This document shows positions 33,916 to 34,492 of a stretch of DNA of 34,492 bases, piece by piece (position 1 is the first letter of the stretch; each line of letters opens with the position of its first letter). The DNA comes from Deltaproteobacteria bacterium. Lineage in GTDB: Bacteria; Desulfobacterota; Binatia; UBA9968. Location: contig VBKE01000306.1 of NCBI GenBank assembly GCA_005879605.1, forward strand, positions 1-34,492, written 5' to 3'. The notes under the pieces are model-generated. The model was not told where the DNA came from and did no database searches. It saw nothing but the letters and a program-made list of their open reading frames with translations. A program made the position numbers and the translations under genes.

Positions 33916-34492
33916 AGTATCCCCCTAAATCTTTTTTGATGCCGTAATCCTTCCGGGCTAAACTGCCCACCGGCATTTTCGTCCAGCGCGACTGGGCAAA
34001 TTATGGGAGCAATGAACGCGCCAATGATGAACGGGCAGGAAGAAAACCTTGCATGAACCGAAAATGCGTTGCATTTCAAAGAGTTCACAAAACATATCTA
34101 CGATCAAATGACTGAACCCTCATGGATTCGATTGAAGAGATATTCAGTAAGAGTAGGTAAATCACCTACAGTATTGTAGGGGAATAATCCACAATGCCGG
34201 CACAGCCGGACTTATTTCTAAATGTCTCAAACTACTAAAGTCTGGTAGGTAACATGGCACTGACCTGCCTTTTGTAAAAGTAAAATTTAACTGCCCGGGC
34301 TCGCGCTTATCTTTCAAGCCGAAAACGATTTCATGACCATCGGATGGCTGTCGCAGGGCGAACTTGAAAAGCAAATTTGACCAGGCAGAAGGTGGCAGGC
34401 TCGACGAGGGCCTACACCTCCGAAGGGATTTCCAAGCCGACGACTTATCTTTAGGTATGCGGGCCCCTGAACAAGTTCAGATATGCGTAACC
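33916..34492. other. Noncoding tail with palindromes
   Basis: This 577-base tail has no convincing gene. It holds the regulatory palindromes at 34153-34180 and lies upstream of the minus-strand conserved hypothetical gene, so part of it may be a long 5' region. The 70-residue frame at 34162-34374 lacks protein-like content. Confidence 0.5.
34153..34180. promoter_or_regulatory. Overlapping palindromes, possible operator
   Basis: GTAGGT-AAATC-ACCTAC (34153-34169) is a perfect six-base palindrome with a five-base spacer. It overlaps CCTAC-AGTATT-GTAGG (34165-34180). Together they look like a site for one or two regulator dimers of LuxR/NarL type. They lie about 240 bases upstream of the minus-strand gene at 33493-33915. 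Confidence 0.45.

Noticed and set aside
34162-34374. 70-codon minus-strand frame in the tail
   Set aside because: It starts with TTG, has no ribosome site, and overlaps the palindromes. No recognisable features.
1-34492. tRNA, rRNA, CRISPR array, insertion sequence or phage genes
   Set aside because: None could be recognised by eye. A covariance-model search could still find a small RNA gene.

Overview
The window looks like a chromosomal segment of a moderately GC-rich, free-living soil or sediment bacterium. Orphan ABC-type substrate-binding proteins, amidohydrolase and amidase genes, thiamine-diphosphate enzymes and 2-hydroxyacid dehydrogenases are typical of uncultured lineages related to Deltaproteobacteria, Binatota, Rokubacteria or Tectomicrobia. 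This placement is inferred from gene content only. There is no rRNA, tRNA, CRISPR array, transposase or phage gene.

Region 1 (1-7.8 kb) holds an NMT1/THI5-like solute-binding protein, a YjbQ/UPF0047 protein, a metallo-beta-lactamase-fold hydrolase, an RNA m5U methyltransferase whose 3' end is frameshifted, a family-1 solute-binding protein, an alpha/beta-hydrolase and a D-2-hydroxyacid dehydrogenase.

Region 2 (8-13.7 kb) reads as a small-molecule catabolic block. On the + strand it has an SDR epimerase, a TPP-dependent acetolactate-synthase-like enzyme, a 61-residue AtzG/GatC-like protein and an amidase-signature amidase. A convergent metal-dependent amidohydrolase (amidohydrolase-2 family) follows.

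Region 3 (13.8-20.5 kb, - strand) is the most unusual. In transcription order it has a six-Asp-box beta-propeller protein, ferritin-like protein A, ferredoxin A, ferritin-like protein B, ferredoxin B, an FAD-dependent aromatic-type monooxygenase, an M24-fold protein that has lost its metal ligands and a small membrane protein. The first five genes are tightly spaced and look like an undescribed redox or diiron system.

Region 4 (20.7-26.7 kb) has another solute-binding protein, then a secreted chymotrypsin-fold protease followed by a small protein that is a stand-alone copy of the protease's N-terminal domain. A GT39/ArnT-type membrane glycosyltransferase and a frameshifted solute-binding protein gene come next.

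Region 5 (26.7-34.5 kb) contains a small secreted protein, an orphan sensor histidine kinase, dnaJ with a MerR/CbpM-type regulator, a coiled-coil protein, a DUF4168 protein, a frameshifted trypsin-like protease, a conserved hypothetical gene and a noncoding tail with overlapping palindromes. This right end has longer noncoding gaps than the rest. Three genes in the window (RNA methyltransferase, second NMT1-like protein, right-end protease) carry frame disruptions. They could be real decay or assembly errors.
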